From: Clostridiales bacterium
GTDB lineage: Bacteria; Bacillota; Clostridia; Lachnospirales; Lachnospiraceae
Assembly (NCBI GenBank): GCA_018365455.1
Contig: JAGZJZ010000002.1
Location: forward strand, 62,001-126,000
Length of the DNA: 64,000 bases
Direction: 5' to 3'
Positions 42,671 to 51,079 of this stretch are shown here, one piece after another; position 1 is the stretch's first letter, and each line of letters begins with the position of its first letter. A model generated the notes under the pieces. The model did no database searches, was not told where the DNA came from, and saw only the letters and a program-made list of their open reading frames with translations. The position numbers and the translations under genes are program-made.

Positions 42671-44505
42671 GATACTGCCTCCTGTTCTTTCATATTAGTG
42701 CTTTGATAGGGGAGTTTTAAAGTGATAACAGTTCCTTCATCCTCTTCACTGTCGATTTCCAGTAAAACATTTTTATTATAGTAGAGCCGCAAACGTGCGT
42801 AGACATTTTTAATCCCGATACTGGGACTGCTGTCACTGTAAAAGCCGGTTGCCGGAGTCAGAAGTTCTGTTTGAAGCTGCGCCAGCTTATCAGGTGGAAT
42901 ACCGGCACCGTCATCCGATATCTGAATCGTTAACCATTGTTCTTTGGCTGTAACGGTTAGTAGAATAAACAGCTTCTCATGAGAGGGACAGAATCCGTGC
43001 ATAATTGCATTTTCAATCAATGGCTGCAGCGTTAGCTTCAGCAGCGGAAAGTCAGCATATTCTTCATTGGACTGGATCTGATAATCCAGTTTTTCCAGGT
43101 GACGGATTTTCTGGATATCCAGATAGTGGGTCACATGTATCAGCTCGTCCTGGATGGTGGTGGAATTCTCTGCCGTTTTAATACTGTAACGCATCATTTT
43201 ACCAAGAGAATTAGCCATTGTAGTAATTTCCGGAATTTTGTTAATCGATGCAATGCTGGCTATGGACTGCAAAATATTGTATAGAAAATGGGGATTAATC
43301 TGTGCCTGCAGGGCTTTAATCTGAGCATCTTTTTGCTGCGCAGTCAAGACATACTCCTTTTCTATCAAATCATTAATGCGGTCCAGCATGGTATTAAAAC
43401 TCATGGAGAGCTCACCTACTTCATCATTAGAGGTAATCTCAGCCCGGATATCCATCTGGTCATTGGAAACCGCCTTCATAGTGCCGGAAAGAGATTCGAT
43501 AGGCGTAGAGATCCGCTTGGATAAAATCCAGGTAATGAAAAGTCCCAGGGTCAGCACCAAAACTCCCGCTAAAACGCTGAACAGCGCCACATGGCGGCTT
43601 TCGCTGGTGTAGACGGATTTTGGAATCAGGGAAATGATCCGCCAGTTATTCACCTCAATGGGAACAGGCAGTGCCATATAGGTATCCTGCGATATGGTGA
43701 GGTAGCCGATGGATTCGCAGTTTAACAGGGTATCAGTTGCCCCCGGAACCTGGGTCAGTCCCGCATCTGTTGTATAGATCACCTCTCCGGTGTCAGTCAT
43801 GATGATATTCTGCATACCTACGTAAGCATTTAATCCCATGGTCAGTTTTTTCAAAACTTCCAGGTCGATATTAAAAAATAATAGACCTTTATTCTGGTAA
43901 TTCGTATTTACATTAGCGGTCTTTCGAACCACGGTGATGACTTCTTTATTTACATCGTTTGCTCCCCGCTTGTAATAGAGTTCCTGGTGTGAGGGAAGGT
44001 ATAAAATATTTGTATTTTCATTTTGTTCCAACTCATTAACGGCTGTCTGAAACCAAGAGGGTGAGCCTGAAAACGAAAAATTCCGCTCAACATTCATTTC
44101 CCCTGCAATGCAGGAAATCAGCATATCATTGGTTGGGTTGATATAATTAATGCTGTGTATATAAAGGGAAGCGCCCAGTGGTGTGCTCAGCAGATCCGAA
44201 AGGTTATAGGTGAGCAGATAATTCTCCAACGGGGAAGCCTTGCTGCTGGCATTATAAAGAGATGAAAAATTCGGACTGGTGGTAATAGATGAATAAATCC
44301 GGTCAATTTCATCAAATATAACCTGGAAATCCTGGTCAGCCAGAGTCGCCATCTGGTTATTTAAAATCTTTGCATTCTGGTTATTGGAACGGCTGGAGAT
44401 TATGTAATTCAACGAGATAGTAATCAGCAGCAGGAACAGTACCAGAATAAAAAATATTGTAAATAATTTCGTGCGGATACGGTTAAAACGGTATTTGGGT
44501 TTCAA
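42667..44505 (-). CDS. YesM-type sensor histidine kinase
   Basis: A 612-residue kinase. TM1 lies at about 12-33, an extracellular Cache-like sensor extends to about 300, TM2 is near 303-325, and a HAMP domain (RISTPIESLSGTMKAVSND) follows. The catalytic core has the H box INPHFLYNILQSIAS, N box LVENAIMHG, DDGAGIP and SIGIKNV. The start codon is TTG at 44505 behind AAGGATG; no nearby in-frame ATG suits. A minus-strand promoter TTGTCA-17-TAAAAT lies 58 nt upstream. It is the first gene of the leftward sensing operon. Confidence 0.92.
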   Translation of the reverse strand: MKPKYRFNRIRTKLFTIFFILVLFLLLITISLNYIISSRSNNQNAKILNNQMATLADQDFQVIFDEIDRIYSSITTSPNFSSLYNASSKASPLENYLLTYNLSDLLSTPLGASLYIHSINYINPTNDMLISCIAGEMNVERNFSFSGSPSWFQTAVNELEQNENTNILYLPSHQELYYKRGANDVNKEVITVVRKTANVNTNYQNKGLLFFNIDLEVLKKLTMGLNAYVGMQNIIMTDTGEVIYTTDAGLTQVPGATDTLLNCESIGYLTISQDTYMALPVPIEVNNWRIISLIPKSVYTSESRHVALFSVLAGVLVLTLGLFITWILSKRISTPIESLSGTMKAVSNDQMDIRAEITSNDEVGELSMSFNTMLDRINDLIEKEYVLTAQQKDAQIKALQAQINPHFLYNILQSIASIASINKIPEITTMANSLGKMMRYSIKTAENSTTIQDELIHVTHYLDIQKIRHLEKLDYQIQSNEEYADFPLLKLTLQPLIENAIMHGFCPSHEKLFILLTVTAKEQWLTIQISDDGAGIPPDKLAQLQTELLTPATGFYSDSSPSIGIKNVYARLRLYYNKNVLLEIDSEEDEGTVITLKLPYQSTNMKEQEAVS

Positions 44506-44562
44506 GTTTCACATCCTTATCTTTGCTATGAAAAGTGAATTGTGAGCGGGGTATATAAAGGT

Positions 44563-44591
44563 ATTTTAACATTTTAAAACGGGGTTGACAA
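44563..44591 (-). promoter_or_regulatory. promoter of the leftward kinase-regulator-SBP operon
   Basis: On the minus strand TTGTCA (44591-44586), 17-bp spacer, TAAAAT (44568-44563). Confidence 0.65.
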
Positions 44592-44626
44592 TGAGCTTTC
44601 CCAAGAATGGGAAGAGAAAGTTAAGG

Positions 44627-44647
44627 TATTTACGCCGGGCGGCACTA
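44627..44647 (+). repeat. dispersed repeat module (GCCGGGCGGCACTA type)
   Basis: TATTTACGCCGGGCGGCACTA read as two parts, TATTTACGCC and GGGCGGCACTA; nearly identical to 46191-46210 and to the minus strand of 3434-3454. It lies just before the ribosome site of the small peptide gene. Confidence 0.6.
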
Positions 44648-44670
44648 GTAATTGAAGGAGGGTGATGCCA

Positions 44671-44754
44671 ATGAGCTTGATGGAAACACTGACGTTATTG
44701 CTTGTAATATTTTCGGCATTGTCATACATAGACAATAAACACAACAAAAAATAG
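44671..44754 (+). CDS. 27-residue hydrophobic peptide resembling holin-like type I toxins
   Basis: A very short frame, MSLMETLTLLLVIFSALS then YIDNKHNKK, preceded by an excellent ribosome site AAGGAGGG (44655-44662, 8 nt to the ATG). An alternative ATG at 44665 is too close to it. One TM helix followed by a basic tail, together with the M-x-x-M-E-x-L-x-L-L-L pattern, resembles the putative holin-like toxin family (Hol_Tox) of Firmicutes. It could equally be a small regulatory peptide leading the MalE-like operon. No antisense antitoxin RNA was recognised. Confidence 0.55.
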   Translation: MSLMETLTLLLVIFSALSYIDNKHNKK

Positions 44755-44768
44755 CATCCCGACTGAAA

Positions 44769-44835
44769 AAGTTTATTTTGTTCACTCCCAAAGTTTATTT
44801 AGTTCATTTTAAACTGGCAGATGAAAAGTTATAAT
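44769..44835 (+). promoter_or_regulatory. activator sites and promoter of the MalE-like operon
   Basis: AAGTTTATTTTGTTCA (44769-44784) and AAGTTTATTTAGTTCA (44791-44806) differ by one base and start 22 bp apart. The second copy abuts the -35 position (TTTTAA, poor), 17 bp before TATAAT (44830-44835). This is the layout of an activator-dependent promoter and is attributed to the YesN-type regulator at 41066-42670. Confidence 0.7.
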
Positions 44836-44884
44836 TACCTCAGAAAACAGGAGAACATCCAAATGAAAAGGAAGGTAAGGAATT

Positions 44885-46159
44885 ATGAAAAGAACAGTTA
44901 AATTTACAGCTCTTGCATTATCGGTTATGATGGCGGGCGGTCTGCTTGCAGGCTGCGGAGGTGACAAGTCTTCTGCAGAAGCAGCAACCTCAGCCGGTAC
45001 AGGATCAGCAGTCAGCACAGACAGTAAGGACGTGGCGTTAAAGGTGTGGGCGGATCAGGATGTACTGGATATCACCAAGGATCTGGTGGAGCAGTTTAAA
45101 GCAGCTCATCCGGAAAAGAATTATACCATCGATGTTGTGTTTTCTGAGAGTGGCAAGGCGGAAGAAGAGGTGAAGAAAGATCCGGAGGCGGCAGCAGATG
45201 TGATTGCATTACCTCATGATCAGCTGGGACAGCTTGTCGAAGCAGGCACCTTATATGAAAATACCAAATATGTAGACAGAATTAAGAGCGAGGATACGCC
45301 GACAGCTTTGGATGCGGCTACCTATAAAGATACCGTTTATGGCTATCCATATGCAGTGGAAGCAATGTATCTGGTTTACAATAAATCCATGCTTACGGAG
45401 GAAGATGTGAAAACTTTCGAAGGAATTACTGCAAAAGCTAAAATCGGATTAAATGTGGCGGAAGAGGGTACCAACTACACAGTAGCTCCGATGTATATTG
45501 CAAACGGTTGTAAGCTTTTCGGAGATAATGGAGAAGACATTGCAGATACCACTTTTAATTCCGAACAGGGCGTAAATGTAACGAAATGGATTGCTTCTCT
45601 GAAAGATAATAAAAATGTAGTTGCATGTAATGCAGATGCTATGAATAAGTTAAAATCCGGCGAAATTGCTGCTATGGTTACCGGTCCCTGGGGCAAAAAG
45701 GATATTACAGATGCACTTGGAGAAAACCTTGGGGTAGCTGTTTACCCAACTGCTGACTTTGGTGATGGAGCAGTTCAACTGCGTTCTTTCCAGGGCGTTA
45801 AATTACTGGCTGTAAATGCAGCTACCAAGTATCCCTTAGATGCAATGGAACTTGCTGATTTCCTTACAAACCAGGAGAGCCAGAAAGCAAGGTTTGACGG
45901 AAATGGCAATATCCCCTGCAACAATGCATTAAGAGAATCCGATGAAGTAAAAAATGACATGATCTCCGGCGTTGTATCTGAAATGACTCAGGAGGATTAC
46001 ACCGTATTAATGCCAAAACTTTCTGAACTGCGTTCCTTCTGGGATATTCTGGATCCGATTATTATCGATGCATATGCGGGTAAATTATCAGATGCAGATA
46101 TTCAGACGAAACTGGATGCCCTGGTAAATGATACCGCCAGTGCAGCGGCTGCCAATTAA
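44885..46159 (+). CDS. maltose/maltodextrin-type solute-binding lipoprotein (MalE-like)
   Basis: A 424-residue lipoprotein with lipobox LAGCG near residue 20-24 and an Ala/Ser-rich linker. Family motifs of MalE/CycB: LKVWADQDVLDITKDLVEQF, DVIALPHDQLGQLVEAG, YPYAVEAMYLVYNKSML and GEIAAMVTGPWGKKDI. The last helices (MPKLSELRSFWDILDPIIIDAYAG) match maltodextrin-binding proteins. It is followed by MalF- and MalG-like genes and a GH13 glucosidase, all pointing to alpha-glucan oligosaccharide import. GGAAGG precedes the ATG. Confidence 0.9.
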   Translation: MKRTVKFTALALSVMMAGGLLAGCGGDKSSAEAATSAGTGSAVSTDSKDVALKVWADQDVLDITKDLVEQFKAAHPEKNYTIDVVFSESGKAEEEVKKDPEAAADVIALPHDQLGQLVEAGTLYENTKYVDRIKSEDTPTALDAATYKDTVYGYPYAVEAMYLVYNKSMLTEEDVKTFEGITAKAKIGLNVAEEGTNYTVAPMYIANGCKLFGDNGEDIADTTFNSEQGVNVTKWIASLKDNKNVVACNADAMNKLKSGEIAAMVTGPWGKKDITDALGENLGVAVYPTADFGDGAVQLRSFQGVKLLAVNAATKYPLDAMELADFLTNQESQKARFDGNGNIPCNNALRESDEVKNDMISGVVSEMTQEDYTVLMPKLSELRSFWDILDPIIIDAYAGKLSDADIQTKLDALVNDTASAAAAN

Positions 46160-46175
46160 TAAGTCAGGCAGAGGC

Positions 46176-46210
46176 AGTGCCTCCCGGCGCATTTATGCCG
46201 GGCGGCACTA
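46176..46210 (+). repeat. REP-like hairpin between the MalE-like and MalF-like genes
   Basis: The repeat module ATTTATGCCGGGCGGCACTA (46191-46210) here forms the right arm of a 13-pair stem with AGTGCCTCCCGGC (46176-46188), one mismatch. It has no T-run. Such a hairpin after a binding-protein gene could protect its 3' end, as REP sequences do between malE and malF in E. coli. Confidence 0.6.
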
Positions 46211-46305
46211 GGCATAAGTATTTTCAGATTGGGTAAACGCGCATCTGTTAAAGCATTGGCCGGTCATGAAGAATCATGGCTGGCCATTTCAGAGGAGATA
46301 AGGAA

Positions 46306-47673
46306 ATGCAGACAAAAAAGAAAAGAAGAGGAAATCCTGTTAAGAATTTTATAAATGGATTTAAAAGCGGGGATCTGTCCGTTCGTTTATCTTATTTTAT
46401 CATGGGAAGTGCCAATCTGATGAATCATCAGATTATAAAAGGATTACTGTTTCTGGCAATCGAAGCAGTGTTCATATTCTACATGATATTTTATGGGGCA
46501 GGAGCACTTGGCGGCCTGGTAACCCTGGGTACGCAGGCACAGGGCTGGGTCATGGATGAAAATCTGGGCATTAAGGTCCAGGTCCAGGGAGATAATTCCA
46601 TGCTATTCATGATTTATGGACTGGCAACCGTGATCATCATTGCACTGTTTATCGCAGCTTATTTTGTAAATATAAAAAGCGCTTGGAATATCCAGATGTT
46701 AAAAGCATCCGATAAGAAAATACCTTCCTTTAAGGAAGATATTCATTCCTTACTGGACAGCCGTTTTCATATTACATTATTGGGACTGCCCACAATCGCT
46801 GTACTAATTTTTACCATTTTGCCGCTATTGTATATGATCTTGCTGGCATTTACAAGCTATGACCACAATCATCTGCCGCCCAAGAACTTGTTTGGCTGGG
46901 TTGGATTCAGTAATTTTGGTTCTATGCTGGGCGGAAACATTGCCGGTACTTTCTTTCCGCTATTAGTGTGGACGCTGATCTGGGCACTTTTGGCTACTGT
47001 TACAAACTTTCTGGGAGGAGTCATACTGGCGCTTTTAATTAACAAAAAGGGCATACGTCTTAAGAAATTTTTCCGTACAATTTTCGTAACTACAATTGCG
47101 GTGCCTCAGTTTGTATCTCTTCTGATTATGAGAAATATGCTTCATGCATCCGGTCCATTAAACACATTATTGCAGAATATTGGTTTGATTGATCAGCCAA
47201 TTCCGTTTTTAACAGATCCGCTGGTGGCAAAATTCTCGGTTATTATGGTCAATATGTGGGTCGGCATTCCATTTACACTGATTGTAGTAACCAGTATTTT
47301 AACCAATCTGCCGGAGGATCAGGTGGAAGCAGCCAGAATGGATGGTGCCAACACCTTACAGATATTCAGAAAAATTACACTGCCCCAGATATTCTTTGTT
47401 ATGACGCCTTCACTGATTCAGCAGTTTGTAGGTAATATTAACAGCTTCAACGTGATTTATCTGCTGACCGGAGGTGCACCGCTTAACAGCAACTTCTATG
47501 CGGCTGGAGACACGGATCTGCTGGTAACCTGGCTTTATAAACTGACGGTAGAGAAGGCAGACTATAACCTGGCATCTACAATCGGTATCATCACATTTGT
47601 CATATGTGCAGTATTCTCGCTGATTACCTATACCAGATCAGCCGCTTACAGTAAGGAGGATATGTATCAATGA
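46306..47673 (+). CDS. maltodextrin ABC transporter permease (MalF-like)
   Basis: A 455-residue permease. The N-terminal extension has two or three TMs (LMNHQIIKGLLFLAIEAVFI and LFMIYGLATVIIIALFIAAY), then six core TMs as in MalF. The EAA loop reads EAARMDGANTLQIFRKITLPQIF, where it contacts the ATPase. It starts at ATG 46306 behind AGGAGATAAGG; the earlier frame extends into the intergenic hairpin region. Its stop overlaps malG-like by 4 bp. No ATPase gene is in the locus. Confidence 0.92.
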   Translation: MQTKKKRRGNPVKNFINGFKSGDLSVRLSYFIMGSANLMNHQIIKGLLFLAIEAVFIFYMIFYGAGALGGLVTLGTQAQGWVMDENLGIKVQVQGDNSMLFMIYGLATVIIIALFIAAYFVNIKSAWNIQMLKASDKKIPSFKEDIHSLLDSRFHITLLGLPTIAVLIFTILPLLYMILLAFTSYDHNHLPPKNLFGWVGFSNFGSMLGGNIAGTFFPLLVWTLIWALLATVTNFLGGVILALLINKKGIRLKKFFRTIFVTTIAVPQFVSLLIMRNMLHASGPLNTLLQNIGLIDQPIPFLTDPLVAKFSVIMVNMWVGIPFTLIVVTSILTNLPEDQVEAARMDGANTLQIFRKITLPQIFFVMTPSLIQQFVGNINSFNVIYLLTGGAPLNSNFYAAGDTDLLVTWLYKLTVEKADYNLASTIGIITFVICAVFSLITYTRSAAYSKEDMYQ

Positions 47674-48509
47674 AACTGAAAAATAGATTAGGCAATACGG
47701 TTACATACATCATACTGATTGCCCTTAGTATTCTGTGGATATTCCCGATCATCTGGATCGTTCTGACATCATTCAGAGCGGAGAGCGGACAATTTGTTTC
47801 CTACTTTATACCAAAGGGATTTACGTGGAACAATTATAAAATGCTCTTTACCATGAGTGAATACCCTTTCTTCAGATGGTTTTCCAATACCTTGATTGTG
47901 TCGGTGGCATCCTGCCTGTTAAGTACATTTTTGACCACATCTATGGCATATGTATTATCCAGGTTAAGATTCCGCATGAGAAAACCGATCATGAAAATCG
48001 CCCTGGTACTGAACATGTTCCCGGCATTTATGAGCATGATCGCAGTTTATTATATTTTAAAGGCAATGGATCTGACACAGAGCCTGCTGGCACTGGTACT
48101 TATTTATTCTTCCGGAGCTGCACTTACCTTTTATGTGGCAAAAGGATTTTTTGACACCATGCCAAAAGCATTGGATGAATCTGCGAAGATTGACGGGGCA
48201 ACCCAGTTCCAGGTATTTACTAAGATCATATTTCCACTGTCAAAGCATATGATCGTTTATACGGCACTGACCGCATTCATGGCTCCGTGGATGGACTTCA
48301 TCTTTTCCAAGGTCATCATGGGGGATAAGCTGGAAAACTATACGGTTGCAATCGGATTATATACGATGATGACAAAGTCAAGTTCCAATACGATGTTTAC
48401 GGTATTTACTGCAGGATGTGTGATAATTGCCATTCCGATATCGCTGCTGTTCATATACATGCAGAAATATTATGTGGAAGGTGTTACAAGCGGAGCAGTT
48501 AAGGGGTAG
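47670..48509 (+). CDS. maltodextrin ABC transporter permease (MalG-like)
   Basis: A 279-residue inner-membrane permease with six TMs and the EAA motif DESAKIDGATQFQVFTKIIFPLS, ending QKYYVEGVTSGAVKG, the standard MalG C-terminus. ATGA overlap with the MalF-like gene gives translational coupling and equal stoichiometry. Confidence 0.93.
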   Translation: MKLKNRLGNTVTYIILIALSILWIFPIIWIVLTSFRAESGQFVSYFIPKGFTWNNYKMLFTMSEYPFFRWFSNTLIVSVASCLLSTFLTTSMAYVLSRLRFRMRKPIMKIALVLNMFPAFMSMIAVYYILKAMDLTQSLLALVLIYSSGAALTFYVAKGFFDTMPKALDESAKIDGATQFQVFTKIIFPLSKHMIVYTALTAFMAPWMDFIFSKVIMGDKLENYTVAIGLYTMMTKSSSNTMFTVFTAGCVIIAIPISLLFIYMQKYYVEGVTSGAVKG

Positions 48510-48536
48510 TAAGACCGTTAAAAAGTCAAATACTCC

Positions 48537-48561
48537 GCTCGTTGCTCGCGGGAATAAATAT
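48537..48561 (+). repeat. dispersed repeat module (GCTCGTTGC type)
   Basis: GCTCGTTGCTCGCGGGAAT and the following AAATAT match, with four differences over 25 bp, the minus strand of 3372-3396. It lies in the 85-bp gap between the MalG-like and GH13 genes. Confidence 0.5.
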
Positions 48562-48594
48562 TACAGGCGCATATTTGCGCAGATGGAGGAGAAA

Positions 48595-50265
48595 ATGCTT
48601 AAAAAGTGGTGGCATAATACAATTGGATATCAGATCTATCCAAAAAGTTATCAGGATACGAATGGAGATGGCATCGGTGATATCAGAGGTGTTATTCAGC
48701 ATCTTGACGATCTTCTGGATCTGGGAATCAATGTGATCTGGTTATGTCCGATTTACCAATCTCCCATGGTGGACCACGGTTATGATATTTCAGATTATGA
48801 CCGGATTGACCCCATGTTTGGTTCGAATGAAGAGATGGAAGAATTGATCCGTGAAGCCGATAAAAGAGGAATGAAGATATTGATGGATCTGGTGGTGAAT
48901 CATACCTCCGACCAGCATGAGTGGTTTCAAAAGGCGACGGCTGACCTGGACAGCGAATATGCCGATTTCTATATAATCCGGGAGGGGGACGGGGAGAATC
49001 CGCCTAATAACTGGCGTTCCATTTTTGGAGGCAGTGCCTGGGAAAAAATCGGAGATACTAACAAGTATTACCTGCATCTTTTTACCAAAGGCCAGCCTGA
49101 TCTGAACTGGGAGAATCCCAAACTGCGGGAAATCATTTACGATATGGTAAACCGGTGGCTGGACATAGGACTTGGGGGATTTCGTATCGATGCAATCAGC
49201 CATTTAAAGAAGAACTTTGCATATGTAAACCGGCCGGCAGATGGACCGGACGGGCTTGCCAGTGCCTGGGATTATTTCCGTAATGCCAAAGGACTTAATG
49301 TATTTTTGGATGAGTTAAAAGAAAAGACCTTTAAACCGCATAACGCATTCACAATTGGCGAAGTAGATGATGTCAGGCCGGAAGAACTGGGTGAGTTTAT
49401 CGGAGACGATGGTTATTTTTCCACCATCTTTGATTTCTGCCACACGCAGTTTCATGTAAAGGATAAGGAATGGAAAGACTGTCCGTTAGAGATGATTCAC
49501 GAATTACGGGACAGGCTGTTTGCAAAACAGGATTACGCGAAAGGTCATGGACTGATGTGTAATTTTACGGATAACCATGATACTTCCAGATCTGTGGAGC
49601 GGTTTATCCCGGAAGAGCACATTAATTTTTATAGTGAGTCCCTGCTGGCATCTGTTAATTTTTTCCTGAGAGGAATTGTGTTTTTATACCAGGGGCAGGA
49701 AATCGGTATGAGGGATTACCAGAAAAAATCCATTCATGAGTTTCTGGATCTGGCAACTTATAATAATTATAATGGATACCTGCTGAAAGGTATGACGGAA
49801 GATGAGGCTCTGGAAAAAGTAAACAACGAATGCAGAGAACACAGCCGTACTCCAATGCAGTGGAATGATAAGAAGAATGCAGGATTTACCGAAGGAATAC
49901 CATGGTTCGATGTAAACCCCAACTATCGCGTGATCAATTATGAAGCACAGAAGAAGGATGACAAGTCCCTGCTCTCTTATTATAAAAAGATGATAGCCTT
50001 AAGAAAACGGGAAGATCTAGAGGAAACCTTCATTTATGGTGAAACAAAGCCCAGATATGAAGACCAGGATGGGGTAATCGCGTATGAAAGGACTTATGAG
50101 GAAAATAGGGTTCTGGCAATTCATAACTGCAACGCCAGGGAAATCAGACTTCCATTGGACGATGTACCCGGAGAGGTACTTCTGAACAATTATGAGGATT
50201 GGAAAACTGGGAATGACAACGTTGTTCTTAAAGCATTTCAGAGTGTGATTGTGAAATTGAAATAG
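48595..50265 (+). CDS. GH13 alpha-glucosidase / oligo-1,6-glucosidase
   Basis: A 556-residue cytoplasmic enzyme of the GH13_31-like group hydrolysing imported alpha-glucooligosaccharides. Opening motif KKWWHNTIGYQIYPKSYQD, region I DLVVNHTSDQH, nucleophile D199 in GFRIDAISH, acid/base E256 in TIGEVDD and transition-state stabiliser D329 in FTDNHDTSR. Residue 200, after the nucleophile, is Ala; in this family a small hydrophobic residue there usually goes with alpha-1,6 and Thr with alpha-1,4 preference (inference). GGAGGAG precedes ATG 48595; the longer frame overlapping malG is discarded. Confidence 0.92.
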   Translation: MLKKWWHNTIGYQIYPKSYQDTNGDGIGDIRGVIQHLDDLLDLGINVIWLCPIYQSPMVDHGYDISDYDRIDPMFGSNEEMEELIREADKRGMKILMDLVVNHTSDQHEWFQKATADLDSEYADFYIIREGDGENPPNNWRSIFGGSAWEKIGDTNKYYLHLFTKGQPDLNWENPKLREIIYDMVNRWLDIGLGGFRIDAISHLKKNFAYVNRPADGPDGLASAWDYFRNAKGLNVFLDELKEKTFKPHNAFTIGEVDDVRPEELGEFIGDDGYFSTIFDFCHTQFHVKDKEWKDCPLEMIHELRDRLFAKQDYAKGHGLMCNFTDNHDTSRSVERFIPEEHINFYSESLLASVNFFLRGIVFLYQGQEIGMRDYQKKSIHEFLDLATYNNYNGYLLKGMTEDEALEKVNNECREHSRTPMQWNDKKNAGFTEGIPWFDVNPNYRVINYEAQKKDDKSLLSYYKKMIALRKREDLEETFIYGETKPRYEDQDGVIAYERTYEENRVLAIHNCNAREIRLPLDDVPGEVLLNNYEDWKTGNDNVVLKAFQSVIVKLK

Positions 50266-50308
50266 TTGAAAAAATAGATGAAACAATTCTGAAAATACGA
50301 CTAAAATG

Positions 50309-50359
50309 GAGCGCTTTACAGCAGATGTGTAAACATCTCGGTAAATCGCTCTATTTTTG
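50309..50359 (+). terminator. terminator of the MalE-like/GH13 operon
   Basis: Interrupted stem GAGCG-TTTAC-AGATG pairing with CATCT-GTAAA-CGCTC, then ATTTTTG. Confidence 0.75.
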
Positions 50360-50429
50360 TATCATAATAGAATACGGAAAGCAAGTTCATAAGATGTTTT
50401 ATGATAAGATTACCCTTAAAATAAGATTA

Positions 50430-50458
50430 TTGACAAACACAGATTGATACTATATAAT
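50430..50458 (+). promoter_or_regulatory. promoter of the HsmA-family gene
   Basis: Consensus TTGACA (50430-50435), 17-bp spacer, TATAAT (50453-50458). Confidence 0.8.
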
Positions 50459-50496
50459 GAACAATGTTCAAGTTGAATTCAAAGGAGAAAATACAT

Positions 50497-50883
50497 ATGG
50501 ATGTAAAATTAATTTTAGCGATCATTACGATAACATTGGCACTGATATTTTATACGATTGGAGTTTTTTCAGAGCGAAAGGCGCATGTTCTGCGAAAGCC
50601 TCATGTTATCATATTCTGGCTGGGTTTGGTGTTTGATACCACAGGAACTACCATCATGAGTACCATTGCAGGGAGTAAGCCAGGTACCGGCGGACTGAAT
50701 CTCCATGGAATTACAGGGGCGCTGGCAATTGCCCTGATGCTGTTCCATGCAGTCTGGGCAACGATTGTGCTGGTGAAAAAGGATGAACAAAAGCAGGAAA
50801 ATTTTCATAAATTCAGCATCTTTGTATGGGCTGTATGGCTGGTGCCTTATGTGCTGGGAATGATTGTTGGTATGGGCAATTAA
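50497..50883 (+). CDS. HsmA/TIGR03987-family small membrane protein
   Basis: A 128-residue protein with four TM helices (about 4-22, 37-57, 71-92, 105-125). Conserved polar features are GLVFDTTGTT in TM2, the NLHGITGALAIALMLFHAVWA segment with two His, and the FHKFSIFVWAVWLVPYVLG end, all as in TIGR03987 proteins. The His residues within membrane helices suggest haem or metal binding, but no function is established. ATG 50497 behind AAAGGAGAA is chosen over an upstream ATG near the promoter. Monocistronic. Confidence 0.75.
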   Translation: MDVKLILAIITITLALIFYTIGVFSERKAHVLRKPHVIIFWLGLVFDTTGTTIMSTIAGSKPGTGGLNLHGITGALAIALMLFHAVWATIVLVKKDEQKQENFHKFSIFVWAVWLVPYVLGMIVGMGN

Positions 50884-50931
50884 ATTATCCTCTGCGGGGA
50901 TGTGAAAACTGAATAAACAAGTAAGATCAAC

Positions 50932-50970
50932 GGTGTGATATAGCTGATGAAGCTAATCATACCTTTTTTT
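50932..50970 (+). terminator. terminator after the HsmA-family gene
   Basis: Stem GGTGTGAT...AGCT / AGCT...ATCATACC followed by TTTTTTT. Confidence 0.8.
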
Positions 50971-51013
50971 GATTGTAATATTAACTAGTGCCGGACTGGT
51001 AAAGAAAAGATGA

Positions 51014-51079
51014 GTTTAATATTTTAAACATTTTTGGTTATCCACCCACCTGTTTCCTCAAGGCGAAGTAATATATAAT
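51014..51079 (+). promoter_or_regulatory. upstream region of the chimeric lipoprotein gene: palindrome and -10
   Basis: A 16-bp palindrome GTTTAA-TATT-TTAAAC (51014-51029) lies about 45 bp before TATAAT (51074-51079), which has no good -35. The palindrome is a candidate operator. The rest of the 50884-51191 gap is the preceding terminator and a degenerate CTAGTGCCG repeat fragment near 50986. Confidence 0.45.

Noticed and set aside
48427..48594. N-terminal extension of the GH13 enzyme overlapping the MalG-like gene
   Set aside because: It would translate malG sequence out of frame and the dispersed repeat; GGAGGAG before ATG 48595 and the family start KKWWHN settle it.
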